From positions 2,790,001-2,854,000 of the forward strand of contig NC_017025.1 of NCBI RefSeq assembly GCF_000455605.1: a stretch of 64,000 bases of DNA, in the 5' to 3' direction. Both the position numbers and the translations under genes were made by a program. This DNA comes from Flavobacterium indicum GPTSA100-9 = DSM 17447 (GTDB lineage: Bacteria; Bacteroidota; Bacteroidia; Flavobacteriales; Flavobacteriaceae). The notes beneath the pieces were generated by a model. The model was not told the DNA's origin, searched no databases, and saw only the letters and a list, made by a program, of their open reading frames with translations. The stretch's first letter is position 1, and every line of letters begins with the position of its first letter. Below, one piece after another: positions 35,341-43,747 of the stretch.

Positions 35341-36708
35341 TTAAAAAGGAAAGGTATTTAAAACATTTACAATACGTTTATTTTCATCAATTACAAAAAA
35401 TGTTGGCGTTGCTTCTACCTTAAAATTACGCAACAAAGAACTTTCAAATCCTTTAAAATCAGAATAATGCCAAATATTTTTATATGATTTAATTTTATCA
35501 AGATATTGGTCCTTATTGTTTTCAATTCCAATAGCAACTACCACTTTATTTTTAGCAATTTTCGCCCATTCGTCAGCTTTTCTCATTGCTTCTTCACAAT
35601 GAGGACAATCGCTAGACCAAAAGATTAATAGAATTTCTTTCGCTTTAATTTGGTGTAAATTAGATATCGATTGATTGTCATTTGATTTCCATTCTATATT
35701 TGGACTAACAGAACCAATTTCTAATTTTTTACTAGTATTTTTTTCAAGAACTTTTGCTTCAGATTGTCTTTGAATATTAAATTTTAATATAAGATTGGCA
35801 TACTTTTCATAAATATAATCTACAATATTGACATAACCAATTTCATTAAAACCGTCTATTAAATAACGAATAGCAAACTCTTGTATTTTATTCGTTGATG
35901 AAAATTGAATCATTATTGAATCAATGCTTTTCTTTAAACCTATTTCGACTTCATTGCTATCTAATCCTAGATTTGAATTTAGGTAATACTGTAAATAAAT
36001 AAGTATATGATCAACAAATATAGGTGTGTTTAATAGGCTTTCATTACTTACCTCAATTTTTTCCCAATATTTTTCATGATTTTCAAAATCAATAATTCTT
36101 TGATCGTTTCTAAAATTATCAGAAAAATTAATTGGTTTGTTTTTTATCAATGCACAAGCCCAAGGTAAATTTTTATTTTTTTTTATAAAAAAACTTCTTT
36201 CTGATCTTATTTTATTGATATCTTCAAAATAATTCTTTTTAACTCTATTAAAAATATCATCTTTTACACTTGGATAATTTTGTAAAAAAAACTGTTGAAT
36301 CAAAAGCGCTTTTACTTTTTCTGATTCATTCATTAAAAAATTATAATAAATCGCATTTTCTGTGTTTGATTCAAATAATGGTGAAGGATTAGAAGAATTA
36401 AAATCGAAAGTAAATGTTATTTTCTTTTCAGTACCATTTATGATGATATCAAAAAAACTATTCGCTTCAACCTGACTGTACTTTAAACGATAAATACCAG
36501 GTTCTATTTTTATAGGCAATTCAATAACAAAAGAACCATCATGTATCTTTGAAGTGGCAACTATATGACTTCCAATATCAAATTTTTCCAAAGAAACCGA
36601 TGTATATTTGGAATTATTCAAAAAAAGTCCTTGAATAACAATTGTCTCGTTAGCAAAAATAAATTTGCTCATTATAAAAAAGAGAAATATCAATATTTGT
36701 TTCAACAT
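35341..36708 (-). CDS. Thioredoxin-like (TlpA family) protein with long N-terminal domain
   Basis: A 455-residue protein with a signal peptide (MLKQILIFLFFIMSKFIFA). Residues 20-320 are an Ig-like region followed by a helical region of the DUF4369/TlpA-N type (YRLKYSQVEANSFFDIII). The C-terminal thioredoxin domain has LIFWSSDCPHCEEAMRKAD (CPHC active site) and cis-Pro region VEATPTFFVIDEN. It starts 2 nt after the last FISUMP stop, so it is coupled to three cysteine-rich proteins and could form or repair their disulfides. The ATG at 36708 was chosen over one inside the previous gene. Confidence 0.85.
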   Translation of the reverse strand: MLKQILIFLFFIMSKFIFANETIVIQGLFLNNSKYTSVSLEKFDIGSHIVATSKIHDGSFVIELPIKIEPGIYRLKYSQVEANSFFDIIINGTEKKITFTFDFNSSNPSPLFESNTENAIYYNFLMNESEKVKALLIQQFFLQNYPSVKDDIFNRVKKNYFEDINKIRSERSFFIKKNKNLPWACALIKNKPINFSDNFRNDQRIIDFENHEKYWEKIEVSNESLLNTPIFVDHILIYLQYYLNSNLGLDSNEVEIGLKKSIDSIMIQFSSTNKIQEFAIRYLIDGFNEIGYVNIVDYIYEKYANLILKFNIQRQSEAKVLEKNTSKKLEIGSVSPNIEWKSNDNQSISNLHQIKAKEILLIFWSSDCPHCEEAMRKADEWAKIAKNKVVVAIGIENNKDQYLDKIKSYKNIWHYSDFKGFESSLLRNFKVEATPTFFVIDENKRIVNVLNTFPF

Positions 36709-36710
36709 AT

Positions 36711-37604
36711 CTAATCTTTTAAACATCTTAATGAATAGGCATTTGCAGGAGACATATTACTTCTTTGTATTCCAACATAAAAATTTAATAATTCTCTATT
36801 TACAAAACCAGAAAGATTATGAACAGTATTATATAAGGATAAGGTTGAAGTCCAAAAGCCTGATATTTGATTACTACCCCACATATTAGATCTATCACGA
36901 TAACCAAATATTAAAACTGAAAAACCCGTTTGATTATTAGGAGCAGTTGGAATTTGCGCGCTTAAAAAAGTACCAGAACCTGTATTTGTTGCTGAGGGAA
37001 ATGTTCTTGTATTCCAAGACATAAACTTATCTAAATATTGAGAAGGAACTTGTACAAAATCTTCTAAGTATTGCCACTCACAATCACTAGGAACATGCCA
37101 ACCTACAGGGCAAATACCTCTTCCTCTCTCTATAGCAAGGTAATCATTAATAGTCCATGTTCCAGTCCATAAAGGCAATATATAATTCATTACCGCTTTC
37201 CATTGATATAATCTTCCTCTATCTGCAACATATGTGTTTCCATAAAAACCACTCCAACCAATATCTAAATCAGCTCCTGATGGTAGTACTGGTGATGGAT
37301 AATTTGAAGGAACATTTATCGCATTTCTTCTAAACCAACATTGCCCATTAATATCAACAATAGCTCTTACTGTACCACCATCTATAAAACCCGTTGCTCC
37401 TGTCCAATCGTATTCAATGCCCATTGGAGTAGTTAAATCGTCGTTTAACGTTGCACCTACGACAGCGCTACACGGAGTTTTCGATATAATTGTAGTTGGA
37501 GAAAAACAAGTATTGAGCTCACCCCCCTCCAAAGCTTCAAGCACAACTTGTGATTTAATACTTTGAAAAAAAAATATAAAAATAAATATAATAAATCTAC
37601 TCAT
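36711..37604 (-). CDS. FISUMP domain protein, paralogue 3
   Basis: A 297-residue protein with a signal peptide (ending SIKSQ). The core motifs GQCWFRRNAINVPSNYP, GRLYQWKAVMNY, GICPVGWHVPSDCEWQYLED and the end YSLRCLKD are the Fibrobacter succinogenes major paralogous domain. Six cysteines (NTCFS, TPCS, QCW, ICP, SDCEW, RCLKD) recur in all three paralogues and would make three disulfides. The function of FISUMP proteins is unknown; they are surface or periplasmic. It is 14 nt after paralogue 2. Confidence 0.85.
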   Translation of the reverse strand: MSRFIIFIFIFFFQSIKSQVVLEALEGGELNTCFSPTTIISKTPCSAVVGATLNDDLTTPMGIEYDWTGATGFIDGGTVRAIVDINGQCWFRRNAINVPSNYPSPVLPSGADLDIGWSGFYGNTYVADRGRLYQWKAVMNYILPLWTGTWTINDYLAIERGRGICPVGWHVPSDCEWQYLEDFVQVPSQYLDKFMSWNTRTFPSATNTGSGTFLSAQIPTAPNNQTGFSVLIFGYRDRSNMWGSNQISGFWTSTLSLYNTVHNLSGFVNRELLNFYVGIQRSNMSPANAYSLRCLKD

Positions 37605-37618
37605 GAATCCTTAAATAA

Positions 37619-38521
37619 TTAATCTTTTAAACATCTAACTGAGAACGCCGCACCTGGATTAGCTCCTGCTCTTTCTATTCCTACATAAAACCAAAAAAGC
37701 TGTCTTCTATAAAAAGTTGACATGTGATGACCTAAAACTAGGTTTTTCGCCGATGATGTCCAAAAAGAGGCATAGCGAGTTATCCCTGAAAATGAATTAT
37801 CAAAATTTATATCTTTATGACCCGTTAATAAAGCTGAAAAACCCGTTTGATTATTATTTGGAGCGGTTGGTAATCCTGCACTAATAAAAGATCCTGAACC
37901 TGTATTTGTTGTTGATGGAAAAGTTCTTGTATTCCAAAACATATCTTGATCCAAATATTGAGAAGGAACTTGGAGGTATTCTTCCATATATTGCCATTCA
38001 CAATCACTTGGCACATGCCAACCCACAGGACAAATTCCTCTAGAACGCTCGATAGTTGAAAAATCGACACCTCCCCAATTATCTGCAAACAAAACTAAAT
38101 TCATGGCAGCTTTCCATTGATATAATCTACCATGACCAGCTGTATAGGTGAAATTATAAAAACCACTCCATCCTTGATCACCACCAGGCGCAATTGTTGT
38201 AGAAGGGGCAGGATAATTAGAAGGAACATTAATTGCATTTCTTCTAAACCAGCATTGCCCATTGATATCTACTAATGCTCTTACCGTTCCTCCATCAACA
38301 AAACCAGTTGCTCCAGTCCAATTATATTCTATTCCCATAGGGGTTGTTAAATCGTCATTTATTGTAGCTCCTGCAATAGCATTGCAAGGTGTTTTTGATA
38401 TTATAGTTGTGGGTGAAAAACAAGTATTAATTACTCCTCCTTCTAAAGCTTCTAATACAACTTGTGAGAAACTTATATTGATACACAAAAGCAATAAAAT
38501 TATTTGAATTTTTGATTTCAT
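37619..38521 (-). CDS. FISUMP domain protein, paralogue 2
   Basis: A 300-residue close relative of the preceding gene, sharing the start VVLEALEGG-NTCFSPTTIISKTPC and the same core. The six cysteines are conserved. The ATG at 38521 gives MKSKIQIILLLLCINISFSQ, a standard signal peptide, and lies 2 nt after the previous stop; a longer frame inside the upstream gene was rejected. The central loop and the DINFDNSFSG region differ most from its neighbour, so the core is kept while loops vary. Confidence 0.85.
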   Translation of the reverse strand: MKSKIQIILLLLCINISFSQVVLEALEGGVINTCFSPTTIISKTPCNAIAGATINDDLTTPMGIEYNWTGATGFVDGGTVRALVDINGQCWFRRNAINVPSNYPAPSTTIAPGGDQGWSGFYNFTYTAGHGRLYQWKAAMNLVLFADNWGGVDFSTIERSRGICPVGWHVPSDCEWQYMEEYLQVPSQYLDQDMFWNTRTFPSTTNTGSGSFISAGLPTAPNNNQTGFSALLTGHKDINFDNSFSGITRYASFWTSSAKNLVLGHHMSTFYRRQLFWFYVGIERAGANPGAAFSVRCLKD

Positions 38522-38523
38522 TT

Positions 38524-39369
38524 CTAATCTTTTAAACATCGAACTGCCAAAGCATATTTGGCATTAAATCTATATCTCCTAATTCCTATATTACCATAAT
38601 ACAAATTTCTTGCATAGTGAGCTAAACCTGGCATCGGCATTAGAGAGGTATCTCTTGTAGAAGTCCAAAAATCTCCGGTTGCACCTCTATTTTGAAAGGT
38701 ATCTTCTGTAGTATTGAAACCAGTTAATAATCCTGAAAAACCTGTTGAATTAGTTCCTGAAGTAACATATAATGATAATTTTGAACCTACACTACCCGTT
38801 TGTCTTCCAATCAAACTCAAACCTTCAAATTGTTGGTCGGCAATACTCATTCCTAGTGTATTTTCTAAATATTGCCATTCACAATCACTTGGAACATGCC
38901 ATCCAATAGGACACACTCCTTGAGCTCTTTCATATGTGGCACCATTCATTGCTGCACTCCATTGGTATAATCTTCCTTCATTAGTATAAGGACCACCTTG
39001 ATAAAAACCACTCCAGCCCACATCTATATCCGCAGGGTCATAATTCCAAATTGGTGACGGATCAAAGTTAGAAGGCAAATTAATTGCATTTCTTTTAAAC
39101 CAACATTGGTTTCCTATTTCTATTAATGCTTGATTTGTTCCTCCATCAATAAAACCACCAGCACCATTCCAATCATATTCTTTCCCTAAAGGCGTTGAGG
39201 CATTATCATTGAGAACAGCACCAACCACTTGCGAACAAGGTGTTTTAGAAATATTTTTATTGGAGCACATAGGATTATTCCATAATTCTCCTTCAAGTGC
39301 ATTCAATATAACTTGGGAATTGCAGACCGTTGCAATAAAAAGAAACAAAAAAACAAATTTAAGTTTCAT
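38524..39369 (-). CDS. FISUMP domain protein, paralogue 1
   Basis: A 281-residue, more diverged member of the trio. It keeps the framework: NNPMCSNKNISKTPCSQ, GNQCWFKRNAINLPSN, GVCPIGWHVPSDCEWQYLE and AVRCLKD, with all six cysteines. The ATG at 39369 gives signal peptide MKLKFVFLFLFIATVCNSQ, 4 nt after the fibre gene stop. It is the first FISUMP gene after the fibre gene, so fibre and FISUMP products are made together. Confidence 0.85.
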   Translation of the reverse strand: MKLKFVFLFLFIATVCNSQVILNALEGELWNNPMCSNKNISKTPCSQVVGAVLNDNASTPLGKEYDWNGAGGFIDGGTNQALIEIGNQCWFKRNAINLPSNFDPSPIWNYDPADIDVGWSGFYQGGPYTNEGRLYQWSAAMNGATYERAQGVCPIGWHVPSDCEWQYLENTLGMSIADQQFEGLSLIGRQTGSVGSKLSLYVTSGTNSTGFSGLLTGFNTTEDTFQNRGATGDFWTSTRDTSLMPMPGLAHYARNLYYGNIGIRRYRFNAKYALAVRCLKD

Positions 39370-39373
39370 CTTT

Positions 39374-41116
39374 TTAAATTCCATCTCCTGTAATTGTTGT
39401 AGTAGAAGCCGTATCTTTTATAACACCCATAGCCGAAAATCGAGCTCTAGCATTTAATCCTCTTGCTGTTTGTAATGTATTTCCAGCACCTGCAACCATA
39501 GTTACATTTCCTGTATTTTTTCTTACCACTACACAATTAAATCCTATTGGTAATGTTGATGGTACTGTTACGGTTAAATTTGAAGTTGAATCTACATATA
39601 CAAAACCTCCATTATCTGTTACTAATAAAGTTGTATTTGCGGTTACTGTTCTGACAGAAGCAACTGAGGCCCCTGAAGGTATCGCTTGAGTACTTAAGTT
39701 TCCAGATGCATCTGCAACCACCATTCGAGTTCCAGTTCCTCCTAAATTCTCATGTCTAACTGTTCCATTAGTATGTAATTGTGCAGTTGGTGCGGTTATT
39801 GCTATTCCCACATTACCGTTTTGATCTACATTTATTCTTCTATTACCAGCTCCATCAGCTAATACAATATTATTAGATGTTGCCGCCGGTAAACTTACAT
39901 TAGAACCAATAATTGTATTATTTGAACCTGTACTAATAGTAGTACCTGTATTATGTCCTAAAAATGTATTATTATTACCTGAAGTTATATTGGTTCCAGA
40001 ATTTTCTCCGATAGCAATATTTCTTGATCCTGAAGTGTTAGAATATAAAGATTGATTTCCTATTGAAACATTGCTACTTCCAGCATTATTTGAAAACAAG
40101 GTTTGGTAACCTAAAGAGGTATTATTTTGACCCGTTAAATTATTTAATTGCGACTCATGTCCGACGCTTGTGTTATTAGAAGAGCCTTGATTATTAAACA
40201 GACTCGATGAACCTATTGCAACATTATTATTCCCGCTTATGTTTCGTTCTAAAGCCGATTCTCCTATCCCCACATTATTACTACCGGTTTGATTATTAAA
40301 AACAGCATTAGTACCTAAAGCAACATTATAAGATCCAGAGAAGTTTCTTTGGAGCGCTGAATATCCAACGCCTACATTGTTATTCCCTCCCAAATTATTA
40401 AACAAACTTGAGTTTCCTATTGCCGTGTTCAATATACCCGTTGCGTTTCTAGTTAAGGCATTGTATCCAATAGCAGTATTATAACTTCCCGTTGTGTTTA
40501 AACTTAAACCGGCTGTACCCAATGCTACATTTTGTATTCCCGTAGTATTCGTCTCTAAAGCCCCAAATCCAATTCCTATATTATCGTTTCCAGAAGACAA
40601 ATTCTTCAATGCATTAACACCAATAGCAACTGTTCTTTGGGCCGTTGTGGTAACATTTGACAGGGCTTCTACCCCAAATGAGGTATTCGTAGCAGACAAT
40701 CTACCAGAAATTAAATTATTTCTTCTAAAAACTAAATCTACATTATCTAGTGTTCCTAAAAAATTGGTAGTTGCATTAGTTCCACTATTACCTTGAATTA
40801 ACCAACTAGAATCGGCATTCAATCGAATCCAATTTGACCCGTTCCAATAGTAATATCCTGGCAGAACATTATTGGGAAACACACCTGAAGTGGCAGTATT
40901 GTATACCATAGTGCCATTAATTAATGCACCTCCTGCAGGATTAACTATAGGCAAAGCTACATTAGATGCCGTTAAGGACACTCTTGGCAATAAAAAGCCT
41001 TGTGTTGAAGAATTAACATCTAACGCTCCATTTGGTGTTGTAGTGCCTATTCCTACTTGAGCAAAGGCAACTATGGTATTAAAAACCATAAACGTAAAAA
41101 GTAATTTTAATCTCAT
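39374..41116 (-). CDS. YadA-head-like fibre protein without S74 domain
   Basis: A 580-residue protein with a signal peptide and the fibre start VGIGTTTPNGALDVNSSTQG. About fifteen 17-residue repeats run from residue 145 to 400, again alternating RN and FNN units (SALQRN, AVFNN, SALERN, SSLFNN). A PTAQLHTNGTVRHENLGG region and a beta-rich end (ARFSAMGVIKDTASTTTITG) follow. It is similar to the 507-residue fibre protein but has no S74 domain or coiled coil. It heads an operon of fibre, three FISUMP proteins and a thioredoxin. Confidence 0.85.
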   Translation of the reverse strand: MRLKLLFTFMVFNTIVAFAQVGIGTTTPNGALDVNSSTQGFLLPRVSLTASNVALPIVNPAGGALINGTMVYNTATSGVFPNNVLPGYYYWNGSNWIRLNADSSWLIQGNSGTNATTNFLGTLDNVDLVFRRNNLISGRLSATNTSFGVEALSNVTTTAQRTVAIGVNALKNLSSGNDNIGIGFGALETNTTGIQNVALGTAGLSLNTTGSYNTAIGYNALTRNATGILNTAIGNSSLFNNLGGNNNVGVGYSALQRNFSGSYNVALGTNAVFNNQTGSNNVGIGESALERNISGNNNVAIGSSSLFNNQGSSNNTSVGHESQLNNLTGQNNTSLGYQTLFSNNAGSSNVSIGNQSLYSNTSGSRNIAIGENSGTNITSGNNNTFLGHNTGTTISTGSNNTIIGSNVSLPAATSNNIVLADGAGNRRINVDQNGNVGIAITAPTAQLHTNGTVRHENLGGTGTRMVVADASGNLSTQAIPSGASVASVRTVTANTTLLVTDNGGFVYVDSTSNLTVTVPSTLPIGFNCVVVRKNTGNVTMVAGAGNTLQTARGLNARARFSAMGVIKDTASTTTITGDGI

Positions 41117-41167
41117 AATTTAAAGGATAAAATTGTTTCCATAAAATTGAAGCAATTTATACTCTAA

Positions 41168-41187
41168 AAAAACAAGGGTTAACCCCT
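41168..41187. promoter_or_regulatory. Palindromic 20-nt element in the divergent fibre/kinase intergenic region
   Basis: The element contains the perfect dyad GGGTTAACCC and is identical over 20 nt to 35288-35307. Here it sits 52 nt upstream of the fibre gene start and 75 nt upstream of the kinase start, a place suited to an operator. No T-tract follows on the plus strand. Confidence 0.5.
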
Positions 41188-41226
41188 GAATTTTATATAA
41201 ACTTAATATGAAATACGGGATTTACT

Positions 41227-41234
41227 TATATTTG
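41227..41234 (+). promoter_or_regulatory. -7 box TATATTTG for the kinase-regulator operon
   Basis: A perfect TAnnTTTG match 28 nt before the ATG at 41262. Confidence 0.55.
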
Positions 41235-41261
41235 TAACGCACCACAAATTAAAACAGTAAA

Positions 41262-43133
41262 ATGTTAATAGTTAGAAACTTATACCTCTTCTTGTTTTTG
41301 TTGTTATACAGTACAACTGCTTTGAGTATCACTAAAAACACCACATCACAAAAAAACTCAAACAAAGAAAAATTTATTCTTAACTATTACGATACTGTGA
41401 TAGATTCCCTTACTAGTCACAAATTATTTGACAAAAAAGACATAAATAATGTTTTACAATTAATTAAAGCCTCCCAACAATTAACCGTTTCACAACATTT
41501 AAAATTCAACAACTACCTAGCGTATTACCATCTTATTAATTTAAATTTTAAGGAATCCATACAATTTTGCCAAAAGAACCTTTCGTTGCGTTTTCCGAAA
41601 AATAAAAACAATGAATTAACAATAGCTTACACCTATTACTTTTATGGTAATTGTTTGTTAAACCAAGGGAATTATAAAAAGGCAATCCAATATTCACAAT
41701 TTGCTATAAAAACCTTTGAAAAACACAAATTTGTAGACGGTTGGTCTAAATGTAAAATGCTTTTAGCAAATATCTATTTCTATTTAAAATCTTATAAAGA
41801 TGCAGAAAACGAAATCAATGAAGGGATTCAACTCTTTCAGCAAAACAAAACGAACAATTATTACATGCTCGTTCTTACTAAAATTAAGATTTTAAGGGCT
41901 TTTAAAGTTCAAGAGTCAATTTCAGAAATTATTAAAACCTATCAGGAACTAAAAAATAAACCAGAAATAGACGACTTTTTTAAAATTGAAATTAATGTAT
42001 ATTATATCGAATTTTTAATAAATAATAATAAATTAGAATTAGCTAAAAAGATTATTGATGAAACCCAACCACTTGTCGAGAAAAAAAATACAATCCGATC
42101 TTCTGACATGTTTAATTGGATATTGGCAGATTATAATTTTGCCACCAATTCGCCCCTTTCTAATAAATCCTATTTTTTAAATCGAATTACAAAATCAAAA
42201 AAAGAAAACGACCATCAAACATTAAGAAATATTTATTACTATCTTAAACAAGATGCTTACCTGTCTAAAAATTTAGAAGACCTTTATTACTACACTAATG
42301 AATATGAATTGGCATCAAAAAAAATATCTAGTGATGAAACAAAATCAGAAATCCTGGAGTTAAAAACCAAATATGAAACAGAAAAAAAAGAACAATTACT
42401 TGCGTTGAATGAATTGCAAATCGATAAAAAAAACAGAACCATAATTATTCTTTTTTCAACATCATTAACTTTTATTTTATTTGGGCTGTTTATTTATTCT
42501 AATTTTAAAAATTACAAACGAAAAGAAAATGAAGAATTAAAAAAACATTTTACCGTAAAACTTCTAGAAAACATGGAAGAAGAACGTAAAAGAATTGCCA
42601 AAGAATTACACGATGGAATCAATCATGAGTTGTTGACATTAAAACATAACAAACCATTTTCAGAACACGAAATAAATAATAAAATTGACCAAATCATAGA
42701 AGATGTGCGCTCTATTAGCAGGAATTTACACCCTGTTATGTTTGAAAAAATTGGTCTTGAAAGCAGTGTTAAGAACCTCATTGAACGTTTAAAAATAAAT
42801 AACAATTTCTTTATTACTTCTGAAATTTCATATACTAATTGTTTACACAGCAAACAAGAAATTCAATTATTTAGAGTCATTCAAGAGGGATTAAACAATA
42901 TTATTAAATATTCTAATGCTCATGCAGCAAAAGTAACCTTAGTGGAAAAAGAAGATTTTTTATATCTAGAAATTAAAGATAATGGAATAGGTTTCAAATT
43001 TGAAGAACAATTAAAATCAAAAAAATCGTTTGGTATTCATAGTATCATAGAACGAATTCATTCAATAAATGGTGAAATTAAATTTATATCTAACCAATCA
43101 GGAACTACAATTAAGATAAAAATAAAAAAATGA
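41262..43133 (+). CDS. Sensor histidine kinase with TPR-like sensor domain (HisKA_3 type)
   Basis: A 623-residue protein. A signal sequence is followed by a TPR-like helical domain (about 60-375, for example YYFYGNCLLNQGNYKKAIQYS). One transmembrane helix lies near residue 395 (IIILFSTSLTFILFGLFIY). The dimerisation/phosphorylation helix is ERKRIAKELHDGINHELL near 450 (H-box). The ATPase domain has FRVIQEGLNNIIKYSNA (N-box) and DNGIGF. Its stop overlaps the start of the next regulator by 4 nt, so the two form a cognate pair. Confidence 0.92.
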   Translation: MLIVRNLYLFLFLLLYSTTALSITKNTTSQKNSNKEKFILNYYDTVIDSLTSHKLFDKKDINNVLQLIKASQQLTVSQHLKFNNYLAYYHLINLNFKESIQFCQKNLSLRFPKNKNNELTIAYTYYFYGNCLLNQGNYKKAIQYSQFAIKTFEKHKFVDGWSKCKMLLANIYFYLKSYKDAENEINEGIQLFQQNKTNNYYMLVLTKIKILRAFKVQESISEIIKTYQELKNKPEIDDFFKIEINVYYIEFLINNNKLELAKKIIDETQPLVEKKNTIRSSDMFNWILADYNFATNSPLSNKSYFLNRITKSKKENDHQTLRNIYYYLKQDAYLSKNLEDLYYYTNEYELASKKISSDETKSEILELKTKYETEKKEQLLALNELQIDKKNRTIIILFSTSLTFILFGLFIYSNFKNYKRKENEELKKHFTVKLLENMEEERKRIAKELHDGINHELLTLKHNKPFSEHEINNKIDQIIEDVRSISRNLHPVMFEKIGLESSVKNLIERLKINNNFFITSEISYTNCLHSKQEIQLFRVIQEGLNNIIKYSNAHAAKVTLVEKEDFLYLEIKDNGIGFKFEEQLKSKKSFGIHSIIERIHSINGEIKFISNQSGTTIKIKIKK

Positions 43134-43747
43134 AAGTTATCATTGCTGACGATCACCCTTTAACATTAAACGGCACGAAGCTTTTTCTTGAAAGCTTAAA
43201 ATACCGTGTTGTAGAAACGGCTCAAAATGGTGTTAAGGCACTAAATTTAATTCATATTCATCAACCCGATGTGGCTATTATCGACATTAATATGCCGGGT
43301 TTAGATGGTTTAGATATTTTAAAAGCAGTTAAAGAACAAAAACTGAAGACTAAAATTGTACTTTTAACTATGCACAAAGAAAGTTCTATTTATCAAAGAG
43401 CATTAGAATTAGGTGTTGATGGCTACATTTTGAAAGAATTTGCCATAAAAGAACTCGATACATGCTTACAAAATTTAAATTGTGGTAAAAAATATTTAAA
43501 TACGATTATAGAAAGTGATCTGATATTTGACACAAACAAAATGGAGGTTGGATTAGAAAAATTAACTGTTTCTGAACGAAAAGTACTTGAACTTATTGCC
43601 AACCAAAAAACATCAAAACAAATAGCAGAGCTTTTATTTATTTCAGAAAAAACGGTAGAGGGTCACAGAACAAAAATTATAGAAAAACTGGCACTACCCA
43701 AAGAAAAAAATGCTCTACTCAAATGGTTAATATTAAATAAAATTTAA
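43130..43747 (+). CDS. LuxR/NarL-family response regulator
   Basis: A 205-residue regulator. The receiver has IIADDHPLTLNG, phospho-acceptor Asp in VAIIDINMPGLDG near residue 54, and GYILKEFA. The LuxR HTH has LTVSERKVLELIANQKTSKQIAELL and KTVEGHRTKIIEKL. It overlaps its kinase by 4 nt (ATGA). Its stop codon overlaps that of the convergent kinase gene. Confidence 0.93.
   Translation: MKVIIADDHPLTLNGTKLFLESLKYRVVETAQNGVKALNLIHIHQPDVAIIDINMPGLDGLDILKAVKEQKLKTKIVLLTMHKESSIYQRALELGVDGYILKEFAIKELDTCLQNLNCGKKYLNTIIESDLIFDTNKMEVGLEKLTVSERKVLELIANQKTSKQIAELLFISEKTVEGHRTKIIEKLALPKEKNALLKWLILNKI

Noticed and set aside
29871..41116. A prophage or phage-tail island reading of the fibre genes
   Set aside because: S74 and YadA-like domains occur in phage tails, but there are no capsid, portal, terminase, integrase or tail-tube genes, and the proteins carry signal peptides.
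41262..43747. A riboswitch or leader RNA upstream of the kinase
   Set aside because: The leader is only about 20 nt after the -7 box, and the dyad lies upstream of the promoter.
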